Source: Streptomyces sp. NBC_00459
GTDB taxonomy: Bacteria > Actinomycetota > Actinomycetes > Streptomycetales > Streptomycetaceae
NCBI RefSeq assembly: GCF_036013955.1
Contig: NZ_CP107903.1
Coordinates: 2,170,001-2,234,000, forward strand
Length of the DNA stretch: 64,000 nucleotides
Direction: 5' to 3'
Both the position numbers and the translations under genes were made by a program. The notes beneath the pieces were generated by a model, which worked only from the letters and a program-made list of their open reading frames with translations, was not told the origin of the DNA and ran no database searches. Of the stretch, positions 37,327 through 49,921 are shown one piece after another. Each line of letters opens with the position of its first letter. Positions within the stretch are counted from its first letter, which is position 1.

Positions 37327-38384
37327 GGGCCGATCCTTCCATGCATCCGAAAAATACGGTCGTACGCGGCGGCCAACAGCTCCGTATCGTGCCGAGGAGA
37401 TCCGTCGGTCCGGGCCACCGGCGCCAGCTCGACCGCGGCACCGAACCGTTTGGCGGCATCGGTCAGCAAGTCGCGGTCGGGCACGGCGGCCTCGTCGGCC
37501 AGCACCACGTCCAGGGCGAGTTTAGGGGCGTGTCGTCCCAAAACCTCCAAATGACGCTGCGGGGAGAAGCCTTCGGTTTCTCCGGGTTGCGGCGCGAGGT
37601 TCAGCGAGAGTACCCGTCGGGCCTTCGTCTCGGTGAGCGCCTCCAGCAGTTCGGGCACCAGTAGATGCGGGATCACGGAGGAGAACCAGGATCCCGGCCC
37701 GAGAACCACCCAGTCGGCGTCCAGGACCGCCGCGACGGCTTCCGGGACGGCGGGCGGGTCGTGCGGCACGAGATGCACGCTCTGCACCTCGCCGGGCGTC
37801 AACGCGACGGTCGCCTGTCCCCGTACGGTGTCGACGTCGTCGGGCCGCTCCGGGTCGTGCCCCTTGACCAGGGCCTGCAGTTCCAGGGGTACGGCGGACA
37901 TCGGCAGCACGCGGCCGTGCGCGCCCAGCAGCCTGCCGACCAGGTCGAGTGCCTGGACGTGGTCACCGATCTGCTCCCACAGGGCGACGATCAGCAGGTT
38001 GCCGACCGCGTGGTCGTGCAGGTCGCCCTTGGACTGGAAGCGGTGCTGGATGACACGGGCCCAGGTCTGGCCCCATTCGTCGTCGCCGCACAACGCGGCC
38101 AGGGCCTTGCGGAGGTCGCCGGGCGGCAGGACGCCCAGCTCGTCGCGCAGGCGCCCGCTGGAGCCGCCGTCGTCGGCCACGGTGACGACGGCGGTCAGGT
38201 CGCCGGTGATCCGGCGCAGTGCGGCGAGCGAGGCGGACAGGCCCATGCCGCCGCCCAGGGCGACGACCTTGGGCTGGGCGCCCCGGCGGCGCGGCTTGGC
38301 GCCCCGGGCCTCGACGGGCCGGCCCGCGCGGCCCTCGCCGGCGACCCGGCGCAGCCTGCTCAGCCGCGGTGTACGTCCCGTCAT
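37317..38384 (-). CDS. YvcK/CofD-like gluconeogenesis factor
   Basis: A 355-residue YvcK-family protein. The N-terminal 36 residues are basic and variable; then [18 protein letters not shown] begins the Rossmann-like nucleotide-sugar site, with [16 protein letters not shown] and [13 protein letters not shown]. Its relatives bind UDP-sugars and affect cell wall growth on gluconeogenic carbon sources. The operon with rapZ and whiA is conserved across Gram-positive bacteria. Confidence 0.92.
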   Translation of the reverse strand: MTGRTPRLSRLRRVAGEGRAGRPVEARGAKPRRRGAQPKVVALGGGMGLSASLAALRRITGDLTAVVTVADDGGSSGRLRDELGVLPPGDLRKALAALCGDDEWGQTWARVIQHRFQSKGDLHDHAVGNLLIVALWEQIGDHVQALDLVGRLLGAHGRVLPMSAVPLELQALVKGHDPERPDDVDTVRGQATVALTPGEVQSVHLVPHDPPAVPEAVAAVLDADWVVLGPGSWFSSVIPHLLVPELLEALTETKARRVLSLNLAPQPGETEGFSPQRHLEVLGRHAPKLALDVVLADEAAVPDRDLLTDAAKRFGAAVELAPVARTDGSPRHDTELLAAAYDRIFRMHGRIGPWR

Positions 38385-39433
38385 TCCCGTCCCATGTCCC
38401 GGTGCACGATCACGGTCTCCACGCCCTGCGAGGCGAGGCGGGCGGCGAGCTTCTCGGAGGTGGCGACCGAACGGTGCTTGCCGCCCGTGCAGCCGACCGC
38501 GATCGTCACATAGCGCTTGCCCTCGCGGCGGTATCCGGCGGCGATGAGCTGGAGCAGCTCGGTGTACCGGTCGATGAACTCCTTGGCGCCGGGCTGGTTG
38601 AAGACGTACGCCGACACCTCCTCGTTGAGGCCGGTGTACGGACGCAGTTCCGGGACCCAGTGCGGATTGGGCAGGAAGCGCATGTCCACGACCAGGTCGG
38701 CGTCGACCGGGAGGCCGTACTTGAAGCCGAAGGACATCACCGTGGCCCGCAGCTCGGGCTCCTCCTCACCGGCGAACTGGGCGTCCATCTTGGCGCGCAG
38801 TTCGTGCACGTTGAGGCTGGAGGTGTCGATCACCAGGTCGGCGTCGCCGCGCAGTTCGCGCAGCAGTTCGCGCTCGGCGTCGATGCCGTCGACGATGCGG
38901 CCGTCCCCCTGGAGGGGGTGCGGTCGGCGCACCGACTCGAAGCGGCGCACCAGGGCGTCGTCCGAGGACTCCAGGAAGACGATCCGCCGGGTGACGCCCT
39001 TCGTCGCCAGATCGGCGAGCGACTCACGGAGGTTGTCGAAGAAACGCCTGCCGCGTACGTCGACGACGACCGCGATCCTGGCGACGTTGCCCTGGGACCG
39101 GGCGCCGAGCTCCACCATGGTGGGGATCAGCGCGGGCGGCAGGTTGTCGACGACGAACCAGCCGAGGTCCTCCAGACACTTGGCCGCTGTCGAACGGCCC
39201 GCTCCGGACATGCCGGAGATGATCACCAGCTCGGGGATGGCCGCTTCGGCCGCCCCTGCTGTCTCGATGCCCGTACCCACTTGCTCTCCGTCTTCCTGGC
39301 CCGGTGGTTCCTGGCCCGCCGCGTCACCCGGTGCCGGGCCCTCGGCGTGTCGCGAGCGATCATGGCCCGCTTCCTTGTGACCTGCCTGGCCGTCCGCTGT
39401 GTGCTCGGCCTTCGGTGTCTCGTGCTCGGTCAT
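38381..39433 (-). CDS. rapZ: RapZ/YvcJ-type nucleotide-binding protein
   Basis: A 350-residue RapZ homologue. After a hydrophilic, probably disordered N-terminus of about 66 residues (rich in Glu, Gly and His), the P-loop reads [20 protein letters not shown], with Arg where most P-loops have Lys, followed by VVDNLPP. The C-terminal domain holds [20 protein letters not shown]. In E. coli RapZ is an RNase adapter for glucosamine synthesis; in Gram-positives YvcJ links to competence and the wall. It overlaps both neighbours by 4 nt. Confidence 0.92.
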   Translation of the reverse strand: MTEHETPKAEHTADGQAGHKEAGHDRSRHAEGPAPGDAAGQEPPGQEDGEQVGTGIETAGAAEAAIPELVIISGMSGAGRSTAAKCLEDLGWFVVDNLPPALIPTMVELGARSQGNVARIAVVVDVRGRRFFDNLRESLADLATKGVTRRIVFLESSDDALVRRFESVRRPHPLQGDGRIVDGIDAERELLRELRGDADLVIDTSSLNVHELRAKMDAQFAGEEEPELRATVMSFGFKYGLPVDADLVVDMRFLPNPHWVPELRPYTGLNEEVSAYVFNQPGAKEFIDRYTELLQLIAAGYRREGKRYVTIAVGCTGGKHRSVATSEKLAARLASQGVETVIVHRDMGRE

Positions 39434-41547
39434 GTCTCCTGCCCCCGTCGCTCGTCCGGGGCGCCCGCGGCTACGGGTTCCCCCGGGGCACCGGCCCTCG
39501 TTCCGGGTGCCCCGTCCTGCGTGTCCGCTGTGCCGTCCGTGTGTTCCGTGTCTTCCATGATCTCTCCGGTCGCCGTGTTCACGGCGGGTGCGGCCGGGGC
39601 CGCCTGTGCGAGGGCCACGGCGATCGTCTCGGCCGTCTTGAGGCCTATGCCGGGAACCTCGCGGATCTGGTCGATTGTGGCGGACCGCAGCTTCTTCACC
39701 GAGCCGAAATGCTTGATCAGCGCCTGTTTGCGGGTTTCGCCGAGTCCGGGGACGTCGTCGAGCGGGCTCGCCCGGAAGCGTTTGGCCCGTTTGACGCGCT
39801 GGTAGGTGATCGCGAAGCGGTGGGCCTCGTCCCGTACACGCTGGAGCAGATACAGGCCCTCACTGGTGCGGGGCAGGATCACCGGGTCGTCCTCGCCGGG
39901 CACCCAGACCTCCTCCAGGCGCTTGGCGAGGCCGCAGACGGCGATGTCGTCGATGCCCAGCTCGTCCAGCGCCCGCTGGGCGGCGGCGACCTGCGGCTGC
40001 CCGCCGTCGACGACGACGAGCTGCGGCGGATAGGCGAACCGCTTGGGCCGCCCCTCCTCGTCCTTCAGCTCCTCGCCGGGTTCCCGGCCGAGCTCCTGAC
40101 CGGTTCCCGGGCCGGGGTCCTGGCCGTCCGCCCATTCCCCGGTCCTCTCCTTCTCGGCGATGTAGCGCTTGAAGCGTCGGCCGATGACCTCGTGCATGGA
40201 CCGGACGTCGTCCTGTCCCTCGAAACCCTTGATCTGGAAGCGGCGGTACTCGCTCTTGCGCTGCAGTCCGTCCTCGAAGACGACCATCGACGCCACCACG
40301 TCGTCGCCCTGGAGGTGGGAGATGTCGTAGCACTCGATCCGCAGCGGGGCGCTGTCCAGGTCGAGGGCCTCGGCGATCTCCTCCAGGGCGCGCGAGCGGG
40401 TCGTCAGGTCGGAGGCACGCTTGGTCTTGTGCAGCACGAGCGAATGCTGCGCGTTGCGCTGCACGGTCTCCATGAGGGCCTTCTTGTCGCCGCGCTGCGG
40501 GATGCGCAGCGAGACGCCGGCTCCGCGCCGCTCGGCCAGCCACTCCTGGACGGGCTCCACGGGGTCGGGCAGCGCGGGGACGAGCACCTCCTTGGGCACG
40601 GAGTCGCCCTTCTCCTCGCCGTAGAGCTGCTGGAGGGCGTGCTCGACCAGTGCCCCGGTGGTGATCTCCTCGACCTTGTCGGTCACCCAGCCCCGCTGGC
40701 CGCGCACCCGCCCACCGCGAACGTGGAAGATCTGCACGGCAGCTTCCAGCTCGTCCTCGGCGACCGCGATCAGGTCTGCGTCGGTCGCGTCGGCGAGTAC
40801 GACCGCGCTCTTCTCCATGGCCTTCCGCAGGGCGTCGATGTCGTCGCGCAGCCGGGCCGCCCGCTCGTACTCCATCTCCTCGGCCGCTTCCGTCATCCGC
40901 TGTTCGAGCCGGCGGATGTACGTCCCTGTGCGGCCGGCCATGAAGTCGCTGAACTCGTCGGCCAGTTCGCGGTGTTCCTCGGCCGAGACCCGCCCGACGC
41001 AGGGCGCCGAGCACTTGCCGATGTAGCCGAGGAGACAGGGGCGGCCGGTGCGGGCGGCGTTCTTGAAGACGCCGGCCGAGCACGTGCGCACCGGGAAGAC
41101 CCGCAGGAGCAGGTCCACCGTGTCGCGGATCGCCCACGCGTGCCCGTACGGCCCGAAGTAGCGGACGCCCTTGCGCTTCTGACCCCGCATCACCTGCACA
41201 CGCGGGTACTCCTCGTTCATCGTCACCGCGAGATACGGGTAGCTCTTGTCGTCGCGGTACTTGACGTTGAAACGGGGGTCGTACTCCTTGATCCAGGAGT
41301 ACTCCAGCTGGAGCGCCTCGACCTCCGTGGAGACCACCGTCCACTCCACGGAGGCGGCCGTGGTGACCATCGTGCGGGTGCGCGGATGGAGACCGGCAAG
41401 ATCCTGGAAGTAGTTGGCCAGGCGTTGGCGCAGGCTTTTCGCCTTCCCGACGTAGATCACCCGGCGGTGCTCGTCGCGGAATCTGTACACCCCGGGAGAG
41501 TCCGGGATCTGTCCCGGCTTGGGGCGGTAGCTGGAGGGGTCGGCCAT
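39430..41547 (-). CDS. uvrC: excinuclease ABC subunit C
   Basis: A 705-residue UvrC that makes both incisions in nucleotide excision repair. The GIY-YIG domain starts [19 protein letters not shown]; the UVR (UvrB-binding) segment is near [15 protein letters not shown]; the RNase H-like core includes [20 protein letters not shown]. The C-terminal double helix-hairpin-helix is [19 protein letters not shown] and [18 protein letters not shown]. An acidic, Gly/Ala-rich tail of about 45 residues follows. It heads the operon leading to whiA. TAGGGT ends 7 nt before the ATG, so the mRNA may be leaderless. Confidence 0.95.
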   Translation of the reverse strand: MADPSSYRPKPGQIPDSPGVYRFRDEHRRVIYVGKAKSLRQRLANYFQDLAGLHPRTRTMVTTAASVEWTVVSTEVEALQLEYSWIKEYDPRFNVKYRDDKSYPYLAVTMNEEYPRVQVMRGQKRKGVRYFGPYGHAWAIRDTVDLLLRVFPVRTCSAGVFKNAARTGRPCLLGYIGKCSAPCVGRVSAEEHRELADEFSDFMAGRTGTYIRRLEQRMTEAAEEMEYERAARLRDDIDALRKAMEKSAVVLADATDADLIAVAEDELEAAVQIFHVRGGRVRGQRGWVTDKVEEITTGALVEHALQQLYGEEKGDSVPKEVLVPALPDPVEPVQEWLAERRGAGVSLRIPQRGDKKALMETVQRNAQHSLVLHKTKRASDLTTRSRALEEIAEALDLDSAPLRIECYDISHLQGDDVVASMVVFEDGLQRKSEYRRFQIKGFEGQDDVRSMHEVIGRRFKRYIAEKERTGEWADGQDPGPGTGQELGREPGEELKDEEGRPKRFAYPPQLVVVDGGQPQVAAAQRALDELGIDDIAVCGLAKRLEEVWVPGEDDPVILPRTSEGLYLLQRVRDEAHRFAITYQRVKRAKRFRASPLDDVPGLGETRKQALIKHFGSVKKLRSATIDQIREVPGIGLKTAETIAVALAQAAPAAPAVNTATGEIMEDTEHTDGTADTQDGAPGTRAGAPGEPVAAGAPDERRGQET

Positions 41548-41550
41548 GTC

Positions 41551-41577
41551 TCACACCCTACTGGCGGGGTGTGACAG
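41551..41577 (-). promoter_or_regulatory. candidate uvrC promoter with overlapping inverted repeat
   Basis: On the minus strand TAGGGT (41560-41555) lies 7 nt before the uvrC ATG. Eight bases upstream is CTGTCACAC (41577-41569), a 6-of-9 match to the DNA-damage element TTGTCRGTG at the right spacing. TCACACCC (41551-41558) and GGGTGTGA (41567-41574) form a perfect inverted repeat across it. The rest of the 308-bp divergent gap (to 41855) shows no gene. Confidence 0.45.
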
Positions 41578-41855
41578 CGCGGTGATCCTGTGGACCGGCG
41601 CCGCCGGTCCCGGGGAGGGGCGGACAGGAGAGCGGGAGCCTCAGCGGTCGCGCATGTTGCGTCTCAGGTGTTGTCGCGCATTGGTCAACACGCTTCAATG
41701 CGGGGGAACTCGGGGCGGTGAACGGCCGCGTACGCACGTGCGGACACAAGGACACAGACACGGGGACGCCGCGCAGGCCCCGCCGGGCCGCCCCGGTTCG
41801 ACCCCACACGTGCGGTCCGACCAGCCGCCGTGATCATTCACAGAAGGGCCCCTGC

Positions 41856-42818
41856 ATGCGCCAAGGCACACCGCACGCGGACGACGACGTCGCGGAGGAC
41901 GCCACCGCGGATCTGGAGACGGCTCTGCGAAACGGCCCCTTCCATGTGGCCCTGCGGGCCGCGATCACCGCGCGCGGTCTGCCGCTGCAACGTGTCCAGC
42001 ACCATCTGTGGCGGTACGGGGTCAAGGTCGGCGTCACCAGCCTGAGTTACTGGCAGCAGGGTGCCCGCCGCCCGCAGCGGCCCGAGTCGCTGCGGGCCGT
42101 GAGAGCCCTGGAGGAGATCCTCCAGCTGCCGGACGAATCGTTGATCCGGCTGCTCTCCCAGGACGACGAACGCGCGGGCACCCAGCGTCCCTCCGGGCGT
42201 TCGTACCGCTCCCTGGTGGAGGCCTCCGGAGCCCTGGAACAGCTGCTGGCGGAGCTGGAGACGCCGCTCGACGGCGGCCTGCACACCCTCGGCCTGCACG
42301 AACGGGTACGGATCGGCACGCACCGTGAACTTCTCGCCCGCGAGGCCCACCACATCGTGCGCGCCCACCGGGACGGCACCGACCGTTTCGTCGCCGTGCA
42401 CCACGGCGATCCCGGTTGCGCGCCGGACCGTATGTCGGTCCACGCCCTGGAGAACTGCCGCACGGGGCGGATACGCCGGCACCACGACACCGGGGTACTC
42501 GTCGCCGAACTCCTCTTCGACACGCGACTGCGCGCAGGCGATACGTTCCTCTTCCGCTACGCCGTGGAGGACGGCACCGCGGGCGTGTCCCGTGAGTACG
42601 TGCGCGGATTCGGCGTCGCGGGCGGCCAGTACGCGCTGCAGGTCCGCTTCGACGACGGGGCCCTGCCGGTGCGCTGCCACCGTTTCGCCCAGCACTCACC
42701 CGCGGCGCCCCGCAGTGGTCGCCAGGACCTGCCGGTGAGCGCCCGCCACCGCTCGGTCCACCTCGTCGAGCCGAGGCTGCGACCGGGAATCCTGGGCATC
42801 GGCTGGGACTGGGAGTGA
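41856..42818 (+). CDS. hypothetical protein with XRE-like N-terminus, 320 aa
   Basis: Residues 28-85 look like a divergent helix-turn-helix of phage-repressor type: LRAAITARGLPLQRVQHHL, then VTSLSYWQQGARRPQRPESL and a leucine-rich helix. The remaining 230 residues, with LHTLGLHERVRIGTHRELL and FLFRYAVEDG, are mixed alpha/beta and unfamiliar. It may be a DNA-binding protein. I chose ATG 41856, which follows AAGGG by 7 nt. It stands alone, divergent from uvrC, and ends just before the LacI boxes. Confidence 0.75.
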   Translation: MRQGTPHADDDVAEDATADLETALRNGPFHVALRAAITARGLPLQRVQHHLWRYGVKVGVTSLSYWQQGARRPQRPESLRAVRALEEILQLPDESLIRLLSQDDERAGTQRPSGRSYRSLVEASGALEQLLAELETPLDGGLHTLGLHERVRIGTHRELLAREAHHIVRAHRDGTDRFVAVHHGDPGCAPDRMSVHALENCRTGRIRRHHDTGVLVAELLFDTRLRAGDTFLFRYAVEDGTAGVSREYVRGFGVAGGQYALQVRFDDGALPVRCHRFAQHSPAAPRSGRQDLPVSARHRSVHLVEPRLRPGILGIGWDWE

Positions 42819-42819
42819 C

Positions 42820-42855
42820 GTAAGCGATTGCGTAAACGCTTACGTAAGCGTTTAC
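42820..42855. promoter_or_regulatory. three abutting 12-bp LacI-family operators
   Basis: GTAAGCGATTGC (42820-42831), GTAAACGCTTAC (42832-42843) and GTAAGCGTTTAC (42844-42855) each fit the LacI/GalR pattern G-N-A-A-N-C-G-N-T-T-N-C and follow one another with no gap. The last two form a 26-bp perfect palindrome (42831-42856). The likely target is the LacI protein encoded at 42921. Confidence 0.88.
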
Positions 42856-42879
42856 GTCTCTCTGCGCATGCGATACGTT
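42851..42879 (+). promoter_or_regulatory. candidate promoter of the lacI-sugar kinase operon
   Basis: TTTACG (42851-42856), 17 bases, then TACGTT (42874-42879) resemble a housekeeping promoter. The -35 overlaps the third LacI box, so bound repressor would block RNA polymerase. Start of transcription would be near 42886. Confidence 0.5.
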
Positions 42880-42920
42880 TCCGCCGTTGACGCCCGATCG
42901 GGACGGGAAGGCGGGGCTCC

Positions 42921-43985
42921 ATGGCGACGATGGCCGACGTGGCGCGGCACGCCGGTGTGTCCGTGGCGACCGTCTCCCACGTGCTGAACGACACCCGTGT
43001 CGTGCGCCCCGCGACCCGTCAGGCCGTCCTCGACGCCATCGAGGTACTGGGTTACACCCCGAACACGCTGGCCCGTTCCCTGGTCACCGCACGGACGCGG
43101 TCCATCGGACTCGCGGTGTCGGCGATCAGCAACCCGTACTTCACGGAGATCCTCCAGGGCGTCGAGGCCGGTGCTCTGGAACACGGCTACAGCCTCCTCG
43201 TGGCCGACCCGCACGACGACCCCGAGCACGAGCGCAAGGTCGTCCAGCTGCTGCACGAACGACGCGTGGACGGCATGATCGTCGCCCCCTCGGCGGATCC
43301 GAGCGCTCTGGTCACCTACCTGACCCGGCACGGCGTACCGACCGTGTTCCTGGACCGGCTGCTCGACACCTCCTCGGACAGCGCCCCGCGCTTCGACCAG
43401 GTGTGCGCCGAGAACACCGAACCCATGGCCCGGCTGGTCGCCCACCTCACCGCGCTCGGGCACGAACGCGTCGGACTGGTCGCGGGCCGCCCCGGCCTCA
43501 GCACGACGACGGAACGGATCGCCGGCTACCGCATCGGCCTCGCGTTCGCCGGGCTCCCCGTCGACGAACGCCTGGTGGTCCACGGCGACTCCGAGTCGGA
43601 GGGGGCCGAGCGGGCCACCGCCGCCCTTCTCTCCCTCGCGGCGCCGCCGACCGCCCTCGTCACCGCCAACAACGTGATGACCATCGGCGCCCTGCGTGCC
43701 CTGCGCGAGCGGGGTCTCACCGTGCCGGACGACCTGGCACTGTGCTGCTTCGACGACTTCGCCTGGGCCGACCTCTTCACCCCGGGGCTCACCGCCGTCG
43801 CACAGCCAGGCAAGGACATCGGCGCCCAGGCGGTGCGTCTGCTCCTGGACCGCCTGGCCGACCCGGACCGCCCGACCCGGACCGTGCGGCTCCCGTGCAC
43901 GTTCGTCCATCGCGAGTCGTGCGGATGCGCGGCCCGGGAGCACGCCGAGAACTCCCGCCAGGCCGAGAAAGGACCCGTCTCATGA
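42921..43985 (+). CDS. LacI-family transcriptional regulator
   Basis: A 354-residue LacI/GalR repressor. The helix-turn-helix and hinge are at about residues 3-60 (MADVARHAGVSVATVSHVLN, then TPNTLARSLVTART), followed by a periplasmic-binding-like sugar domain (IGLAVSAISNPYFTEILQG). A Cys pair near the C-terminus (HRESCGCAARE) is usual in the family. It overlaps the sugar kinase gene by 4 nt, so the effector is probably the kinase substrate, perhaps fructose or a derivative. It should repress itself through the three upstream boxes. Confidence 0.93.
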   Translation: MATMADVARHAGVSVATVSHVLNDTRVVRPATRQAVLDAIEVLGYTPNTLARSLVTARTRSIGLAVSAISNPYFTEILQGVEAGALEHGYSLLVADPHDDPEHERKVVQLLHERRVDGMIVAPSADPSALVTYLTRHGVPTVFLDRLLDTSSDSAPRFDQVCAENTEPMARLVAHLTALGHERVGLVAGRPGLSTTTERIAGYRIGLAFAGLPVDERLVVHGDSESEGAERATAALLSLAAPPTALVTANNVMTIGALRALRERGLTVPDDLALCCFDDFAWADLFTPGLTAVAQPGKDIGAQAVRLLLDRLADPDRPTRTVRLPCTFVHRESCGCAAREHAENSRQAEKGPVS

Positions 43986-44893
43986 TCGTCGTCGCCGGTG
44001 AGGCACTCATCGACCTGGTGCCGCGCGCGGCGGGCGCCCTCGCGGATCTGCGACCGGCGCTGGGCGGCGGGCCCTACAACACGGCGGTGGCCCTGGGCCG
44101 CCTCGGCTCCCCCACCGCGTTCTGTTCCCGCGTCTCGTCCGACGCGTTCGGCGAGGCGCTGCTCGACGGGCTGCGTGCGGCAGGCGTCGACGTGTCGTCC
44201 GTACAGCGCGGCAGCGAGCCGACGACGCTGGCGGTCGCCTCGATCGGTGTGGACGGCTCCGCCGCCTACTCCTTCTATGTCGAGGGCACCGCCGACCGGC
44301 TGTTCACGGCGCCCGCTCGGCTCCCCCGCACAGCCAGGGCGGTGTCCTTCGGCACCTGCTCGCTGGTCCTGGAACCGGGTGCGAGCGCGTACGAGGAACT
44401 GCTGCGGAGCGCTGCCGCACAGGGCGTGTTCACCGCGCTCGATCCGAACATCAGGGCGGGATTGATTCCCGACGCGGATGCCTACCGGGCCCGTTTCACG
44501 AGTTGGCTGCCGTCGGTGTCGCTGCTCAAGCTCTCGGAGGAGGACGCGAAGTGGCTCGGCGGAACTCCGCGCGAGTGGCTGGCCGCCGGTCCCTCCGCCG
44601 TCGTCGTCACCCGGGGCGGCGACGGGCTGACCGTCTTCACCCCTGACGGTGGCGAACACTCCGTGCCCGGTGAGGAGGTCGACGTCGTGGACACGATCGG
44701 CGCCGGCGACACCGTGAACGCGGCGCTGCTGCACGGCCTGTCGGCCCGGGACGCGCTGTCGCCGGCGGCCCTGGCCGACCTGGGCCCCGACGGCTGGACC
44801 GACCTGCTCCGCCTCGCGGCCCGCGCGGCGGCGATCACCTGCTCACGAGCGGGGGCGGAACCTCCGTACGCGGCCGAACTGGGCGCACTCTAG
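43982..44893 (+). CDS. PfkB-family sugar kinase (fructokinase-like)
   Basis: A 303-residue PfkB kinase. Signature 1 is GGGPYNTAVALGRLG; signature 2 is DTIGAGDTVNAALL, with the catalytic Asp in GAGD. The opening IVVAGEALIDLVPR resembles fructokinase. It would phosphorylate a furanose sugar with ATP. The short spacing to lacI indicates one regulated unit. A bidirectional terminator follows. Confidence 0.9.
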   Translation: MIVVAGEALIDLVPRAAGALADLRPALGGGPYNTAVALGRLGSPTAFCSRVSSDAFGEALLDGLRAAGVDVSSVQRGSEPTTLAVASIGVDGSAAYSFYVEGTADRLFTAPARLPRTARAVSFGTCSLVLEPGASAYEELLRSAAAQGVFTALDPNIRAGLIPDADAYRARFTSWLPSVSLLKLSEEDAKWLGGTPREWLAAGPSAVVVTRGGDGLTVFTPDGGEHSVPGEEVDVVDTIGAGDTVNAALLHGLSARDALSPAALADLGPDGWTDLLRLAARAAAITCSRAGAEPPYAAELGAL

Positions 44894-44967
44894 GGCCGGT
44901 TCGGCCGACCGGGGTGTGAGGTCGGGGCGGTCGGCCGTATTCGGCTGTATGTGGTTGTCGAACGTGC

Positions 44968-45000
44968 GGCGGCCCGTGGGGAGTACCCGCGGGCCGCCGT
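44968..45000. terminator. 14-bp hairpin terminator between pfkB-type kinase and uvrA
   Basis: CGGCGGCCCG at 44968-44977 pairs with CGGGCCGCCG at 44991-45000; with the inner T-G and GGG/CCC pairs the stem reaches 14 bp around GAGTA. It lies between convergent genes. Confidence 0.85.
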
Positions 45001-45039
45001 GTCTGCTGTGTTCGCCGTGGTTCCGAGCGCGTCGACAGC

Positions 45040-48030
<2,991 letters not shown>

Positions 48031-48086
48031 GCCGGTCCGCACCTTTCTTGAGAGAAGTGACAGGGGCGGGGCCCCCGTGCTTTCTC

Positions 48087-48109
48087 AGACTAGGGGGAGC
48101 CACTGACAA
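48087..48109 (-). promoter_or_regulatory. RecA-NDp (PafBC-type) DNA-damage promoter of uvrA
   Basis: On the minus strand TTGTCAGTG (48109-48101), eight bases, then TAGTCT (48092-48087): a full match to TTGTCRGTG-N8-TANNNT. Transcription would begin near 48080, about 50 nt before the uvrA GTG. Confidence 0.85.
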
Positions 48110-48253
48110 CGCCGGTCGGATTCCTGGGGTGGTAACAATCCCCGGCCATCCAGCATGCCCGACGCCGCACTCGACCATATAGCACGCACATTCGATTTGC
48201 GGGCCTGTCCCATCGGCTTCACCCGAACGTGTGGCGGGGCTATCGTCGGCTCC

Positions 48254-48940
48254 ATGGCCGATCATGTGCGCGACCTGGCATCTGTACACGACGCGACGGA
48301 GCGACTGCTCACCGCAGTCGCGAAATTGAACAACGATTCGGTGGCCGAACCGTCACGGCTGCCTGGCTGGACCCGCGGCCATGTCCTGGCCCACCTCGCC
48401 CGCAACGCGGACGCCCTCGTGAACGTCCTCGAAGGACGTCTCATGTACGTCTCCGGGGAGGCCCGCGACGCCGGCATCGAGCGGGACGCCCCACGCCCCC
48501 TCGACGTACAGCTCTCGGACGTGCGCGAGAGCGCCGCCCGCTTCCAGGAGGCGGGGGCAGTGCCCGCGGACTGGTCGCGCACGGTGGAGCTGCGCAACGG
48601 GGTCACCGACACCGCCTCGCGGGTCCCGTTCCGCCGCTGGATCGAGGTCGAGCTGCACCACGTCGATCTGGGGATCGGGTACGAGCTCGAAGACCTTCCG
48701 GCGGAGTTCATGGAGCGGGAGATCACGTTCCTGGCCGACCGGTTCACAGGCCATCCGGAGGTGCCGCCCACGGTGATCACGGACGGCACGCGCGCGTGGA
48801 GGACGGGAAGCGAAGCGGGCGGGCCCGAGGTCACGGTCACCGGAGCCGCGCCCGAGCTGCTGGGCTGGCTCGCCGGTCGCCGCGACGGAGCGGAACTCGA
48901 CGTCCAGGGCGGAGCACTGCCCACACTGCCCGCGCTCTAG
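48254..48940 (+). CDS. maleylpyruvate isomerase-fold (DinB-like) protein
   Basis: A 228-residue protein of the mycothiol-dependent maleylpyruvate isomerase family. Its N-terminal DinB-like helical bundle has LPGWTRGHVLAHLARNADAL and the metal-site segment WIEVELHHVDLGIGY. The C-terminal part resembles an SCP2-like pocket. Family members use mycothiol as cofactor or handle mycothiol conjugates, but the exact reaction is unknown. ATG 48254 is supported by TATCGT 7 nt upstream with TTCACC 17 nt before it, giving a likely leaderless transcript. Confidence 0.85.
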   Translation: MADHVRDLASVHDATERLLTAVAKLNNDSVAEPSRLPGWTRGHVLAHLARNADALVNVLEGRLMYVSGEARDAGIERDAPRPLDVQLSDVRESAARFQEAGAVPADWSRTVELRNGVTDTASRVPFRRWIEVELHHVDLGIGYELEDLPAEFMEREITFLADRFTGHPEVPPTVITDGTRAWRTGSEAGGPEVTVTGAAPELLGWLAGRRDGAELDVQGGALPTLPAL

Positions 48941-48970
48941 GGTCACCGGCGCCGCTATAGGCTGAACGTC

Positions 48971-49624
48971 ATGACGTACAGCGGAGCGGTGAAGGTCGGC
49001 GGCCCTGCCGATGTGCACGAGTTGCCGGACCTGATGATCACCAAGGTCGCGGTGGGCCCAATGAACAACAACGCCTATCTGCTTCGCTGCCGGGCCACGG
49101 ACGAGCAGTTGCTGATCGACGCGGCGAACGACGCCCATACGCTGATCACACTGATCGGTGACGACGGCATCGCGTCGGTCGTCACCACGCACCAGCACGG
49201 GGACCACTGGCAGGCGCTCGCGGAGGTCGTGGAAGCCACCGGTGCCCGTACGTACGCGGGCCGGGACGACGCCGAGGGCATCCCCGTACCCACCGATGTA
49301 CCGGTCGCCGACGGTGACACGATCCGCGTCGGGCGTGTGGAACTCACCGCACGCCATCTGGTCGGGCACACTCCGGGTTCGATCGCGCTCGTCTACGACG
49401 ACCCGCACGGGCATCCGCACGTGTTCACCGGGGACTGTCTCTTCCCTGGCGGTCCTGGGCGGACGACGCGTCCGGAAGAGTTCAACTCCCTGATGGGCGG
49501 CCTGGAGACGAAGCTGTTCGACGTCCTGCCTGACGAGACGTGGATCTACCCCGGCCACGGCAACGACACCTCCCTCGGCACGGAGCGGCCCCACCTCGCG
49601 GAGTGGCGCGCACGAGGCTGGTAA
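48971..49624 (+). CDS. MBL-fold metallo-hydrolase
   Basis: A 217-residue metallo-beta-lactamase fold protein of the glyoxalase II-like type. Metal ligands are in TTHQHGDHWQ, then His in HLVGHTPGS, Asp in VFTGDCLFPGG and His in YPGHGNDT. It may hydrolyse a thioester or thiol conjugate, in keeping with the maleylpyruvate isomerase-fold gene just upstream. TAGGCT ends 7 nt before the ATG, so it may be read leaderless. Its last 62 codons recur as a broken copy at 54239-54424. Confidence 0.9.
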   Translation: MTYSGAVKVGGPADVHELPDLMITKVAVGPMNNNAYLLRCRATDEQLLIDAANDAHTLITLIGDDGIASVVTTHQHGDHWQALAEVVEATGARTYAGRDDAEGIPVPTDVPVADGDTIRVGRVELTARHLVGHTPGSIALVYDDPHGHPHVFTGDCLFPGGPGRTTRPEEFNSLMGGLETKLFDVLPDETWIYPGHGNDTSLGTERPHLAEWRARGW

Positions 49625-49636
49625 CCCGTCCGACGA

Positions 49637-49673
49637 CGACCGCCCCCGTTTCGAACCGAAGCGGGGGCGGTCG
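49637..49673. terminator. 17-bp hairpin terminator after the MBL gene
   Basis: The arms 49637-49653 and 49657-49673 pair over 17 bp with one G-T position, around AAC. It follows the MBL stop by 12 nt. Confidence 0.85.
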
Positions 49674-49921
49674 CGCGTTCAGGCACGTCGAAGCTCCGGC
49701 AGCGAAGCCACCCGCCAGGAACATGCAGAGGGTCCCGGGAAGACGTCTCGCGCCACGTCGCCATCGCGGTACGTTCTCGCCCGGCAAGATGCGTACGCCG
49801 CCCGCCGACACCGGCGCCCACGCCGAAAGGTGATCGACCGGTCAAGGTCCTCCGGGGCCCGCTTCCCCCGGCATATCTCGATACGGCGGGAGCGTGGGAG
49901 ACCGCCAGGAGCGAGCAGAAG
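49674..49921. other. non-coding stretch at the left edge of the accessory island
   Basis: No convincing gene in this 248-bp part. Base composition is mixed and slightly lower in GC than the flanking genes, and frames here lack ribosome sites and conserved protein features. Confidence 0.4.
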
